NCBI GenBank assembly: GCA_022828595.1
Contig: JAKGHH010000004.1
Coordinates: 23,692,372 to 23,756,371 of the forward strand
DNA: 64,000 nucleotides
Origin: Nelumbo lutea
Lineage: Eukaryota > Streptophyta > Magnoliopsida > Proteales > Nelumbonaceae
Direction: 5' to 3'
Below the pieces are notes generated by a model that had not been told where the DNA came from, did not search any database, and was given only the letters and a program-made list of their open reading frames with translations. Positions 27,001 through 39,000 of the stretch are shown here, in pieces (the stretch's first letter is position 1; each line of letters starts with the position of its first letter). A program made the position numbers and the translations under genes.

Positions 27001-30000
27001 GACCATCTGTTTGAACCGGTCTTTGGATAGAAGCAGTAACTATTGTGATTTATGGCATGGTTATAAATGTGACCTGGAGATAGAACTGATCAGGGGATTT
27101 GTTATTGGGTCGAACAGTCTGATCATTCAAGTCAAACAATCGATCCATTCTAACAATAAAAAATAAAAAATGATCAAAACCATTCAAACAATTTATGATT
27201 TGGGGGAAAACCGAAATCGATCACCTGTCTTATTCCCTTCATTGACCGGTTCTACAATGAAAAAGACCATCTGTTTGAAGGGGTCTTTGGATAGAAGAAG
27301 TACCTTTTGTGATTTATGGCATGGTTTTTAAAATTGACCTGAGGATAGAACTGGTCAGGGGATTGGTTATTGGGTCAAACAGTTTGATCATTCAAGTCAA
27401 ACAGTCGATCCATTCTAACAATAAAAAATAAAAAATGATCAAACCATTCAAACAATTTCTGATTGGGGGAAAACCAAAATCGATCATCTGACATATTCCC
27501 TTCATTGACCGGTTCTACAAAGAAAAAGACCATCTGTTTGAAACAGTCTTTGGATAGAAGCAGTACTTTTTGTGATTTATGGCATGGTTTTTAAAATTGA
27601 CCTGGATTCAGAACTGGTCAGGGGATTGGTTATTGGGTCGAACAGTCTGATCATTCAAGTCAAACAGTCGATCCATTCTAACAATAAAAAATAAAAAATG
27701 ATCAAAACCATTCAAACAATTTCTGATTTTGGGGAAAATCGAAATCGATCACTTGACATATTCCCTTCATTGACCGGTTCTACAAAGAAAAAGACCATCT
27801 GTTTGAAGCGGTCTTTGGATAGAAACAGTACCTTTTGTGATTTATGGCATGGTTTTTAAAATTGACCTGGAGATAGAACTGGTCAAGGGATTGGTTATTG
27901 GGTCGAACAGTGCGATCATTCAAGTCAAACAGTCGATCCAATCTAAAAATAAAAAATAAAAAATGATCAAAACCATTCAAACAATTTCTGATTTGGGGGG
28001 AAACCGAAATCGATCACTTGAGATATTCCCTTCATTGACCGGTTCTACAAAGAAAAAGACCATCTGTTTGAAGCGGTCTTTGGATAGAAGCAGTACCTTT
28101 TGTGATTTATGGCATGGTTTTTAAAATTGACCTGGAGATAGAACTGGTCAGGGGATTGGTTATTGGGTCGAACAGTCTGATCATTCAAGTCAAACAGTCG
28201 ATCCAATCTAACAATAAAAAATAAAAAAAGATCAAAACCATTCAAACAATTTCTGATTTGGAGGAAAACCAAAATCGATCATCTGACATATTCCCTTCAT
28301 TGACCGGTTCTACAAAGAAAAAGACCATCTGTTTGAACCGGTCTTTGGATAGAAGCAGTACCTTTTGTGATTTATGGCATGGTTTTTAAAATTGACCTGG
28401 AGATAGAACTAGTCAGGGGATTGGTTATTGGGTCGAACAGTCTGATCATTCAAGTCAAACAGTCGATCCATTCTAACAATAAAAACTAAAAAAAGATCAA
28501 AACCATTCAAACAATTTCTGATTTTGGGGAAAACCGAAATCGATCACCTATCATATTCCCTTCATTGACCGGTTCGACAAAGAAAAATACCATCTGTTTG
28601 AAGCGGTCTTTGGATAGAAACAGTACCTTTTGTGATTTATGGCATGGTTTTTAAAATTGACCTGGAGATAGAACTGGTCAGGGGATTGGTTATTGGGTCG
28701 AACAGTCTGATCATTCAAGTCAAATAGTCGATCCATTCTAACAATAAAAAATAAAAAATGATCAAAACCATTCAAACAATTTCTGATTTGGGGGAAAACC
28801 GAAATCGATCACCTGACATATTCCCTTCATTGACCGGTTCTACAAAGAAAAAGACCATCTGTTTGAAGCGGTCTTTGGATAGAAACAGTACCTTTTGTGA
28901 TTTATGGCATGGTTTTTAAAATTGACCTGGAGATAGAACTGGTCAGGGGATTGGTTATTGGGTCGAACAGTCTGATCATTCAAGTCAAACAGTCGATCCA
29001 TTCTAACAATAAAAAATAAAAAATGATCAAAACCATTCAAACAATTTCTGATTTGGGGGAAAACAGAAATCGATCACTTGACATATTCCCTTCACTGACC
29101 GGTTCTACAAAGAAAAAGACCATCTGTTTCAAAAGGTCTTTGGATAGAAACAGTACCTTTTGTGATTTATGGCATGGTTTTTAAAATTGACCTGGAGATA
29201 GAACTGGCCAGGGGATTGGTTATTGGGTCGAACAGTCTGATCATTCAAATCAAATAGTCGATCCATTCTAACAATAAAAAATAAAAAATGATCAAAACCA
29301 TTCAAACAATTTCTGATTTGGGGGAAAATCGAAATCGATCACCTGACATATTCCCTTCATTGACCGGTTCTACAAAGAAAAAGACCATCTGTTTGAAGCG
29401 GTCTTTGGATAGAAACAGTACCTTTTGTGATTTATGGCATGGTTTTTAAAATTGACCTGGAGATAGAACTGGTCAGGGGATTGGTTATTGGGTCGAACAG
29501 TCTGATCATTCAAGTCAAACAGTCGATCCATTCTAACAATAAAAAATAAAAAATGATCAAAACCATTCAAACAATTTCTGATTTGGGGGAAAACCAAAAT
29601 CGATCACCTGACATATTCCCTTCATTGACCGGTTCTACAAAGAAAAAGACCATCTGTTTGAAGCGGTCTTTGGATAGAAACAGTACCTTTTGTGATTTAT
29701 GGCATGGTTTTAAAATTGACCTGGAGATAGAACTGGTCAGGGGATTGGTTATTGGGTCGAACAGTCTGATCATTCAAGTCAAACAGTCGATCCATTCTAA
29801 CAATAAAAAATAAAAAATGATCAAAACCATTCAAACAATTTCTGATTTGGGGAAAACCAAAATCGATCACCTGTCATATTCCCTTCATTGACCGGTTCTA
29901 CAAAAAAAAATACCATATGTTTGAAACGGTCTTTGGATTGAAACAGTACCTTTTGTGATTTATGGCATGGTTTTTAAAATTGACCTGGAGATAGAACTGG

Positions 30001-33000
30001 TCAGGGGATTGGTTATTAGGTCGAACAGTCTGATCATTCAAGTCAAACAGTCGATCCATTCTAACAATAAAAAATAAAAAATGATCAAAACCATTCAAAC
30101 AATTTCTGATTTGGGGGAAAACCAAAATCGATCATCTGACATATTCCCTTCATTGACCGGTTCTACAAAGAAAAAGACCATCTGTTTGAAACAGACTTTG
30201 GATAGAAACAGTACCTTTTGTGATTTATGGCATGGTTTTTAAAATTGACCTGGAGATAGAAATGGTCAGGGGATTGGTTATTGGGTCGCACAGTGTGATC
30301 ATTCAGCTCAAACAGTCGATCCATTCTAACAATAAAAAACCAAAAATGATCAAAACCATTCAAACAATTTCTGATTTGGGGGAAACCGAAATCGATCACC
30401 TGACATATTCCCTTCATTGACCGGTTCTACAAAGAAAAAGACCATCTGTTTGAAACAGTTTTTGGATAGAAGCAGTACCTTTTGTGATTTATGGCATGGT
30501 TTTTAAAATTGACCTGGATATAGAACTGGTCAAGGGATTGGTTATTGGGTCGAACAGTCTGATCATTCAAATCAAACAGTCGATCCAATCTAACAATCAA
30601 AAATAAAAAATGATCAAAACCTTTCAAACAATTTCTGATTTGTGGGGAAACCGAAATTGATCACTTGACATATTCCCTTCATTGACCGGTTCTACAAAGA
30701 AAAAGACCATCTGTTTGAAGCGGTCTTTGGATAGAAGCTGTACCTTTTGTGATTTATGGCATGGTTTTTAAAATTGACCTGGAGATAGAACTGGTCAAGG
30801 GATTGGTTATTGGGTCGAACAGTCTGATCATTCAAGTCAAACAGTCCATCCATTCTAACAATAAAAAATAAAAAATGATCAAAACCATTCTAACAATTTC
30901 TGATTTGGGGGAAAACCGAAATCGATCACCTGACATATTCCCTTCATTGACCGGTTCTACAAAGAAAAAGACCATCTGTTTGAAGCGGTTTTTGGATAGA
31001 AACAGTACCTTTTGTGATTTATGGCATGGTTTTTAAAATTGACCTGGAGATAAAACTGGTCAGGGGATTGGTTATTGGGTCGAACAGTCTGATCATTCAA
31101 GTCAAACAGTCGATCCATTCTAACAATAAAAAATAAAAAATGATCAAAACCATTCAAACAATTTCTGATTTGGGGGAAAACCAAAATCGATCACCTGACA
31201 TATTCCCTTCATTGACCGGTTCTACAAAGAAAAAGACCATCTGTTTGAAGCGGTTTTTGGATAGAAACAGTACCTTTTGTGATTTATGGCATGGTTTTAA
31301 AAGTGACCTGGAGATATAACTGATCAGGGGATTTGTTATTGGGTCGAACAGTCTGATCATTCAAGTCAAACAGTCGATCCATTCTAACAATAAAAAATAA
31401 AAAATGATCAAAACCATTCAAACAATTTCTGATTTGGGGGAAAACCGAAATCGATCACCTGACATATTCCCTTCATTGACCGGTTCTACAAAGAAAAAGA
31501 CCATCTGTTTGAAGCGGTCTTTGGATATAAACAATACGTTTTGTGATTTATGGCATGGTTTTTAAAATTTACCAGAAGATAGAACTAGTCAGGGGAATGG
31601 TTATTGGGTCGAACAGTCTGATCATTCAAGTCAAACAGTCGATCCATTCTAACAATAAAAAATAAAAAATGATCAAAACCATTCAAACAATTTCTGATTT
31701 GGGGGAAAACCAAAATCGATCATCTGACATATTCCCTTCATTGACCGGTTATACAAAGAAAAAGACCATCTGTTTGAAACAGTCTTTGGATAGAAGCAGT
31801 ACCTTTTGTGATTTATGGCATGGTTTTTAAAATTGACCTGGATATAGAACTGGTCAGGGGATTGGTTATTGGGTCGAACAGTCTGATCATTCAAGTCAAA
31901 CAGTCGATCCAATCTAACAATAAAAAATAAAAAATGATCAAAACCATTCAAACAATTTCTGATTTGGGGGGAAACCGAAATCGATCACTTGACATATTCC
32001 CTTCATTGACCGGTTCTACAAAGAAAAAGACCATCTGTTTGAAGCGGTCTTTGGATAGAAACAGTACCTTTTGTGATTTATGGCATGGTTTTTAAAATTG
32101 ACCTGGAGATAGAACTGGTCAGGGGATTGGTTATTGGGTCGAACAGTCTGATCATTCAAATCAAACAGTCGATCCATTCTAACAATAAAAAATAAAAAAT
32201 GATCAAAACCATTCAAACAATTTCTGATTTGGGGGAAACCGAAATCGATCACTTGACATATTCCCTTCATTGACCGGTTCTACAAAGAAAAAGACCATCT
32301 GTTTGAAGCGGTCTTTGGATAGAAGCAGTACCTTTTGTGATTTATGGCATGGTTTTTAAAATTGACCTGGAGATAGAACTGGTCAGGGGATTGGTTATTG
32401 GGTCGAACAGTCTGATCATTCAAGTCAAACAGTCGATCCATTCTAACAATAAAAAATAAAAAATGATCAAAACCATTCAAACAATTTCTGATTTGGGGGA
32501 AAACCAAAATCGATCACCTGACATATTCCCTTCATTGACCGGTTCTACAAAGAAAAAGACCATCTGTTTGAACCGGTCTTTGGATAGAAGCAGTACCTTT
32601 TGTGATTTATGGCATGGTTTTTAAAATTGACCTGGAGATAGAACTGGTCAGGGGATTGGTTATTGGGTCGAACAGTCTGATCATTCAAGTCAAACAGTCG
32701 ATCCATTCTAACAATAAAAAATAAAAAAAGATCAAAACCATTCAAACAATTTCTGATTTTGGGGAAAACCGAAATCGATCACCTGACATATTCCCTTCAT
32801 TGACCGGTTCTACAAAGAAAAAGACCATCTGTTTGAAACAGTCTTTGGATAGAAGCAGTACCTTTTGTGATTTATGGCATGGTTTTAAAATTGACCTGCA
32901 GATAGAACTGATAAGGGGATTGGTTATTGGGTCGAACAGTCTGATCATTCAAGTCAAACAGTCGATCCATTCTAACAATAAAAAATAAAAAATGATCAAA

Positions 33001-33738
33001 ACCATTCAAACAATTTCTGATTTGGGGGAAAACCGAAATCGATCACCTGTCATATTCCCTTCATTGACCGGTTCTACAAAGAAAAAGACCATCTGTTTGA
33101 AGCGGTCTTTGGATAGAAGCAGTACTTTTTGTGATTTATGGCATGGTTTTTAAAATTGACCTGGAGATAGAACTGGTTAGGGGATTGGTTATTGGGTCGA
33201 ACAGTCTGTTCATTCAAGTCAAACAGTCGATCCATTCTAACAATAAAAAATAAAAAATGATCAAAACCATTCAAACAATTTCTGATTTGGTGGAAAACCA
33301 AAATTGATTATTTGACATATCCCCTTCATTGACCGGTTCTACAAAGAAAAATACCATCTGTTTGAACCGGACTTTGGATAGAAGCAGTAACTATTGTGAT
33401 TTATGGCATGGTTATAAATGTGCCCTGGAGATAGAACTGGTCAGGAGATTGGTTATTGGGTCGAACAGTCTCATCATTCAAGTCAAACAGTCGATCCATT
33501 CTAACAATAAAAAATAAAAAATGATCAAAACCATTCAAACAATTTCTGATTTTGGGGAAAACCGAAATCGATCACCTGTCATATTCCCTTCATTGACCGG
33601 TTCTACAAAGAAAAAGACCATCTGTTTGAAACAGACTTTGGATAGAAGCAGTACCTTTTGTGATTTATGGCATGGTTTTTAAAATTGACCTGGAGATAGA
33701 ACTGGTCAGGGGATTGGTTATTGGGTCGAACAGTCTGA
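12023..33738 (+). repeat. Satellite DNA: about 82 head-to-tail monomers of about 265 bp
   Basis: Each unit reads, in order: GGTTCTACAAAGAAAAAGAC, CATCTGTTTGAAGCGGTC, TTTGGATAGAAACAGTACC, TTTTGTGATTTATGGCATGG, TTTTTAAAATTGACCTGGAG, ATAGAACTGGTCAGGGGATT, GGTTATTGGGTCGAACAGTC, an AATAAAAAATAAAAAATGATC block, TTTCTGATTTGGGGGAAAAC, and ATCACCTGACATATTCCC. Spacing is 264-265 bp almost throughout. All units share one orientation and most differ by only a few percent. Shortened units occur near 13,740, 17,270 and 23,068. The array is non-coding: the repeated 66- to 92-codon frames on both strands are accidental. The right end is lost in the assembly gap, so true length is unknown. About 180 bp of the unit resembles a hAT-type MITE (see 5125-5273). 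Confidence 0.97.
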
Positions 33739-33838
33739 NNNNNNNNNNNNNNNNNNNNNNNNNNNNNNNNNNNNNNNNNNNNNNNNNNNNNNNNNNNNNN
33801 NNNNNNNNNNNNNNNNNNNNNNNNNNNNNNNNNNNNNN
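33739..33838. other. Assembly gap of exactly 100 N
   Basis: A run of 100 N replaces the right end of the satellite array. A round 100 is a common placeholder for a gap of unknown size. The sequence before it breaks off inside a monomer, and the sequence after it is not satellite. Confidence 0.98.
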
Positions 33839-33882
33839 AGAACTAGAGGAAGGAAAAAGGAACCACAAGATTAAGTAGTTAG

Positions 33883-34349
33883 TAGTAATGGCAACGGGCG
33901 GGACGGGGATGGGGAGCCCCCCATCCCCGTCCCCGCGAAAATCCCCATCCCCGTCCCTGTCCCCGTCCCCGTCCCCGTCCCCGTCCCCTCAAACGGGACA
34001 AGGTTATCCCCATCCCCGTCCCCACAAGGATCCTCATTCCCCGTAATTTTTTTATAATGTTAACCATTTTGTTTTTTATTTTATTTAAAAAATAAAAATG
34101 AAATAATTAAAATTTACAATCCTATTAGAAAATATTCAAACATATTCGATCATACTTTTTAAAGATTCTAATATATAGACGTATGTGTACATATATACAT
34201 GTATAACGTATGCATACATATATACATATATATTAGTGGGGATCCCATGGGGCCGGGAGTGCTCTCCCCGTAAAATTTCCCCATCTCTCTGCCCCATTCG
34301 AGGTGGATCCCCACGGGGATCGGGGAAATGGGGAAAATTGCCATCCCTA
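33883..34349. mobile_element. MITE with TAGGGATGGCAA ends and a CCCCGT-word interior
   Basis: The ends are TAGTAATGGCAACGGG and, inward from the right, TAGGGATGGCAATTTTCC. The flanks GTAGTTAG (33,875-33,882) and GTAGGAAG (34,350-34,357) agree at 6 of 8 positions. The left part is a run of CCCCGT hexamers (about 33,910-34,040), the centre is A/T-rich, and the right part is GGGGATCC-rich. An apparent Gly-Arg protein on the minus strand is just the translated hexamer. Confidence 0.7.
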
Positions 34350-34494
34350 GTAGGAAGTGGTTAGCAGAAGTAAGAAAATAGATGAACTCGGAATTAGGAA
34401 CATTTAAAAGAGGAACTTGGCCTTATTGGGGAAAGTGGCTTTAGAGAATGTCTAAAGATAGGGACAGGTTGTGGGAGAGAGTCCAAATGTTGAT

Positions 34495-34740
34495 CAATGA
34501 CTAAAATTTTCATTAATTAAAGTGATAAAGGAAGAATACAATACAAATGGTGATAAAATGGATCATCTCCAAAATTGAAAATCTTTACAATTGAGCCCAA
34601 AATACATGATTCCTCTGAACCCCTTGTTTTGCCAAATTGTCAGCCATACTATTAGCTGCCCTTTGGACCCACTGGAAGCTTACATCCCTATTCCTAGAAA
34701 GCCATTTAATTTTCTTCAGTTCATTATGGTACTTCCAAAG
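34495..34740 (-). mobile_element. LINE 3' fragment, RNase H domain
   Basis: On the minus strand the sequence reads WKYHNELKKIKWLSRNRDV, then FQWVQRAANSMADNLAKQGV. This is the C-terminal RNase H region found at the end of plant L1-type LINE ORF2. A TACAATACA-type tail follows at about 34,495-34,545. It is a 5'-truncated copy. Confidence 0.75.
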
Positions 34741-34910
34741 GGGCCATTACTTGGTATAATGGTAAAATCTTGAGCCGGTAAACGTGAGAACACATGTTTG
34801 AGTTTGAGAGCAGCCTTTTTGTGCAAGAAAATGCCAAAGGTTAGGACCACATCCAATCTCCTTTCCCAAGACCCCAGATGGCTGGGACCAGCACTGGTAA
34901 TGGCCTTTGT
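34741..34910 (+). mobile_element. tRNA-derived SINE, copy 1
   Basis: It contains TTGGTATAATGGTAAAATC, which fits the A box of a pol III promoter (TGGTATAATGG), and GTTTGAGTTTGAGA about 40 bases on, a weak B box. A body reading AAAATGCCAAAGGTTAGGACC, then CCAATCTCC, then CCCAAGACCCCAG follows. A second copy lies at 42,062-42,200. Confidence 0.65.
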
Positions 34911-36032
34911 AGTGGATGACCAAACTATGCCTTATGTTAATCATACATACATGTAACTTGTTAAAAAAAGCATGCATGCATGTATGCAATTATGCATGCA
35001 TATATCTATGTATCTTTATAATATATATCTGTGTGTGTGTGTGGTGACAAAGACATATCTGAATCTAGTTAAGTGACCTTTTGAAAGTTGCATTTCAAAT
35101 GGATTCTAACTTGCATTCCATTGAAGTTTAAAGGGAAGTCTTAGTTGGAAGGAGCTTCTTTCAAATTTTGATAGTCCATTCCATTGCTTTCTTTGTGTTC
35201 TCTACCATATCAACATCAGCTCAAGTTATATGGTTCAGTTAATTAGTTCTCTTGGACCAATATGCTGAACCAAATTTGAATTGGACTTAAAGAGCATTGG
35301 CCATTTTCCTAATTTGAATAAGATTTAAAGAAAATTGGCCAATCAAGAGTGAAGTTTGCAAAATTTTCACTGATCCAAAAAAAGAGAGTAAAGTTCGCAA
35401 AATCTTTGGCATCTTCTACATCCTCATTGTCATGCATTCTCTTGCTAGTTTTCCACATTGTGATGCTTTTTAATCTCAACCAAGGGTAGAGTTTGCAAAA
35501 CTTTTTCCTTAAAGGGACTTCACTCCTAAGAAGCAACCATAATCATCTTTGAAGAATATAATGTTTTCCCTAAACACATCATTTTTTTTGATAAGCTCCC
35601 TAAACACAACATCAAATGTTAAATGCTGACAAACATTTGGAGAACTTGGATTTATAAAAAAAAAAAAAAAAAACATTTGGGAGAACTTGGCTGATAACCT
35701 TCCAAGGGGATGGAACCAGACTCAATCATTAAAATGCAATCTGTATTTGTTTCTGATGATGGAGCACCATAGATTATGTTGCTCCTGGGTGATCCAATAT
35801 CCATTTACCCAGCAGAGTGAAGTCTTTGTTTACTTGTCTTGCTAGATCAAACATTTCCATGGTGGATTTTTACGTCTGAGGCAAGCTTATGGTAGCTGCA
35901 GTTTTCATCCTATGAAAGCTTCTTTGAAGTTAGACCATTGTGTTAAGAATGCAGTGTGCATCTTTCCCTTGCCCCCTTTTCTTGTCAAGGTTTGAACAAT
36001 GGTCCTGATAATTTTATGTTTTCAATTCACAG
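34911..36032. other. Non-coding sequence upstream of the first visible SRP68 exon
   Basis: ATGCATGCAT runs near 34,970-35,000 and a poly-A tract near 35,660 are seen, but no exon of the SRP68 N-terminal half. If the gene is intact this is intron. Confidence 0.5.
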
Positions 36033-39000
36033 GCTGTTTATGGCTGAGGCAAGATCACAACAAGCAGCGTCCATGACAGACTTTCACTGGCTTGGCCATA
36101 GATTTCCAATTTCCAATCCTAAAACTCGAGTATCCATTTTGAAAGGTTTGTGTAAATTTCTCCTCAAAGTTTTATCTAATTTTCCTTTTTAATAAAGTTT
36201 TTCATGGTATTGATCCAAAAAAAAAAGAAAGGTTTGTGTAGTTTTCTTGACTTGAATGCTGTTGTATTGCTGGAAGATGAGTATAAATAATTTATGTATT
36301 TTTATTTGTAAAAACATTGTTTCTCTCTTTGTCATAAAAGCGAGCTCCCTCTCTTATTCCTTTTCTTTCCTTTGTCATTTCCATTTTCTCTTAAAAAATC
36401 ATTCTTTTACTTTCTTTTTTTTATTGTTTTACTTGGCTTTTACAATTTTAGGATTTATCCCTTCTCAGGATCATTGACTGCAGATAGGTGATCAACTGAG
36501 GAAGATCCATAAATTGAAGTCTTTGATCTGCTAAAGCTAATTATCATTAGTGTGGGGTGTACAGTTCAATCAGTTTTAAACATCTAGCTGCAACCCCTAA
36601 GTTTGATACCTTTTTACCTAGTTCATACCACTATGTGCATGTATTTGTTTTCTAATGGAATGGGGTAAGAAGTTGTGTGTTTAAAGGGGGAAGTCTTCTT
36701 TTATTTTTGTTTGTATGCGCGCATTGGGGGGGGGAGTGCGGGTTGCTCCTCCTACATAGCTTTCTTTGTCAAAGAATAAACTAAAGGCATCATTTCAAAG
36801 GGGAAGTCTTCTTTTATTTTTGATAGAACAGGGTCTTTCTCTTTATTAAGTTTGACTAGTTGTGTATTCAAGGGAGGAAGCCTTTTATTTTTGTCTTGTT
36901 TTTTGTTTGGGGGGGGGGGTGAGGGTTACCCCTCTATGGCTTTCTTTGTCAATGAATATACTAAAGGCATTGTCATTTCAACACTCAGAAGGTTTCTTAT
37001 TGCTCATTACTGTCAGATTAAGTGAACTCCTCTGAAACTTTATATCTTTGATGTATTTGATCAGCTCAAGAGCTGGAGAAAGATCTTAATGGTGCAGCAG
37101 GAGACTCATTGCTTGCAGAAAAAAAGCTTGTCATTTTTGACAAAATATTTGCTGCATATCATGATGCTCGGAGCTGCATCCGCACTGACTTGGTATGGAG
37201 TATTTGGTTTTTGGCTATAACTGGCATTTCTATGTTGCAAGGGACTTCTTTTCAGAACCTTTGTTTGTTTTTTTAAATTTTCTGTCCTTGTTTTTTAGGA
37301 AGTATTTATCTGTCTCTTGTTAATATGTTGACATCTTTTACTCTTACATCCTATATATTGTTATTATTTCTTATAATATTCCTATTTTAGGTCACTGCAG
37401 GTAATGCAGAAAATGTGAAAGATGACCTGAATGGTCTTGATAAGGCTGTTAGTGCAGTCTTGGGTCAGCGCACAATAGAGCGAAACCAGTTACTGGTTAA
37501 AGTTGCTAAAAGTAAATTTACCAGACATCGTGATGACAAAGGTGAAAAAGTCACAAAACCTGAGGAACTTGTTCGCTTATATGACCTTTTAATACAGGTA
37601 TATGGAAGTTTTATTCTGATATTCTGTTTACTTGGAGATGGCCTTGATATACCATGGATGTGCTATACCATCGTACCCTGATGCAATCATATTCAATGAA
37701 CTTTATGCATCTTATTATTTCTATTGGCAGAATACAACTGATCTGTCTGATTTAGTTAGCTCTGGAAGAGACAGAAAACCAGAAGAAGTGGCATTTGCTG
37801 AAGAATGTGCACTTAAGGGTTCTGCATTTCGGGCAGAAAGGTTTGCTCCCTCTTATCCACCATCTTTTTGAACTTGCAAAATACTTCTTTACATAATATA
37901 TTCTTATCTTGAATGGTTTGGTATTTCCATACTTATGGATGTTAGCATCTTTGGACCCTTTGCATATTTTGTTGTAACATAACTTCGAAAAATATGGCAG
38001 AAGAGATGCAACATTCTCTTACTGTGCTAGCTTTCTTAATAGTTATTTAGCCAGTGTTAAAACATTAGTTGTGGATGTTTGTATTTACTCCCTAAATAGG
38101 CATAAACTAGGCATGCATCTTCCTGTAAATGTCAGGGTATTTTTGCTTTCTATTTCACCACCAATTTGTTCTGACTTCTTCAAACCCCCAAACCCCAACA
38201 CTGGAGAAGGTGGGATTCAATCCCAAGTCCCTGTTATAACCAGCTAGGGACCTTACTAGAAAGCAAACTGGCACTTTCGTTCTGACTTCTGAAAATAGTT
38301 ATAAACAGGGTACCATATACACAATCCTTCTTATCAGCCTTCCCTTGTATGGTTTTGGTTTGCTTCTGCACTTTCTTTTTCAATCAATTGCCCAACCTAA
38401 GGCATGCTTGAAAATGATGAAATGACTTTCTATTGCATTACTGATCAATAGGAAACTTCATATCGTGATTTGGAATGTTCTAAAATGTGGAGGCATGACG
38501 TGAGACATTCCACTACCTGGAGGCATGAGGCCGTAGTTCAGAATGCAAGAGGTGTAAGCCTCCTCAATAAGAGGAGGAAGAAGGAAGATCTCATCTTGTT
38601 TTTCTTGCTTCTGTTTTATGAAAGATGTCTTGTATTAAGAAGAATGAAATGCATAATTTTAGCTGAAAGGGGGGTCCTGTCAAAGCGGAGCAGGACTGCA
38701 GGACCCCCTAACACAAAAACTGATTTGGGCTGCATTAAAAAGGTGTTTGGGGGGGGGGGGGCAGAGCCTCCAGGTGTATGCCTCCCATGCATTTTTTTTT
38801 TTGTTTTAGTTTCTTTCCATTTCATTTTGACAAGATATTTCTTCATTTAGTATTTTTGCTCAATCATTTTCTTTTGAACTTCCAATTATATTAATAATTC
38901 ATTGCAATCCTGTTTATGGTCAAATTGGAACTTATGCTGGCTGTTTATTGGCTATATGGCATAGCAGGGATATATATAAATTGATGTTATCCCTATGTGA

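Noticed and set aside
12009..33301. Dozens of similar 60-128 codon open frames on both strands, for example MNGFDHFLFFIVRMDRLFDL
   Set aside because: They are the same satellite monomer read over and over. They follow its 265-bp spacing, break at random point changes, and exist on both strands at once, so they are not genes.
12023..33738. CRISPR-like array
   Set aside because: Units are contiguous with no unique spacers, the unit is 265 bp and the context is plant nuclear.
33879..34067. Gly-Arg-rich protein on the minus strand
   Set aside because: It is the translation of the CCCCGT hexamer run inside a MITE.
34741..34815. Functional tRNA gene
   Set aside because: Only the A-box region resembles a tRNA. 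No cloverleaf can be formed and a second diverged copy shows that it is a SINE head.
38470..38850. 126-codon frame in SRP68 intron 4
   Set aside because: It lies between well-defined SRP68 exons and has low-complexity content, including a poly-G tract.
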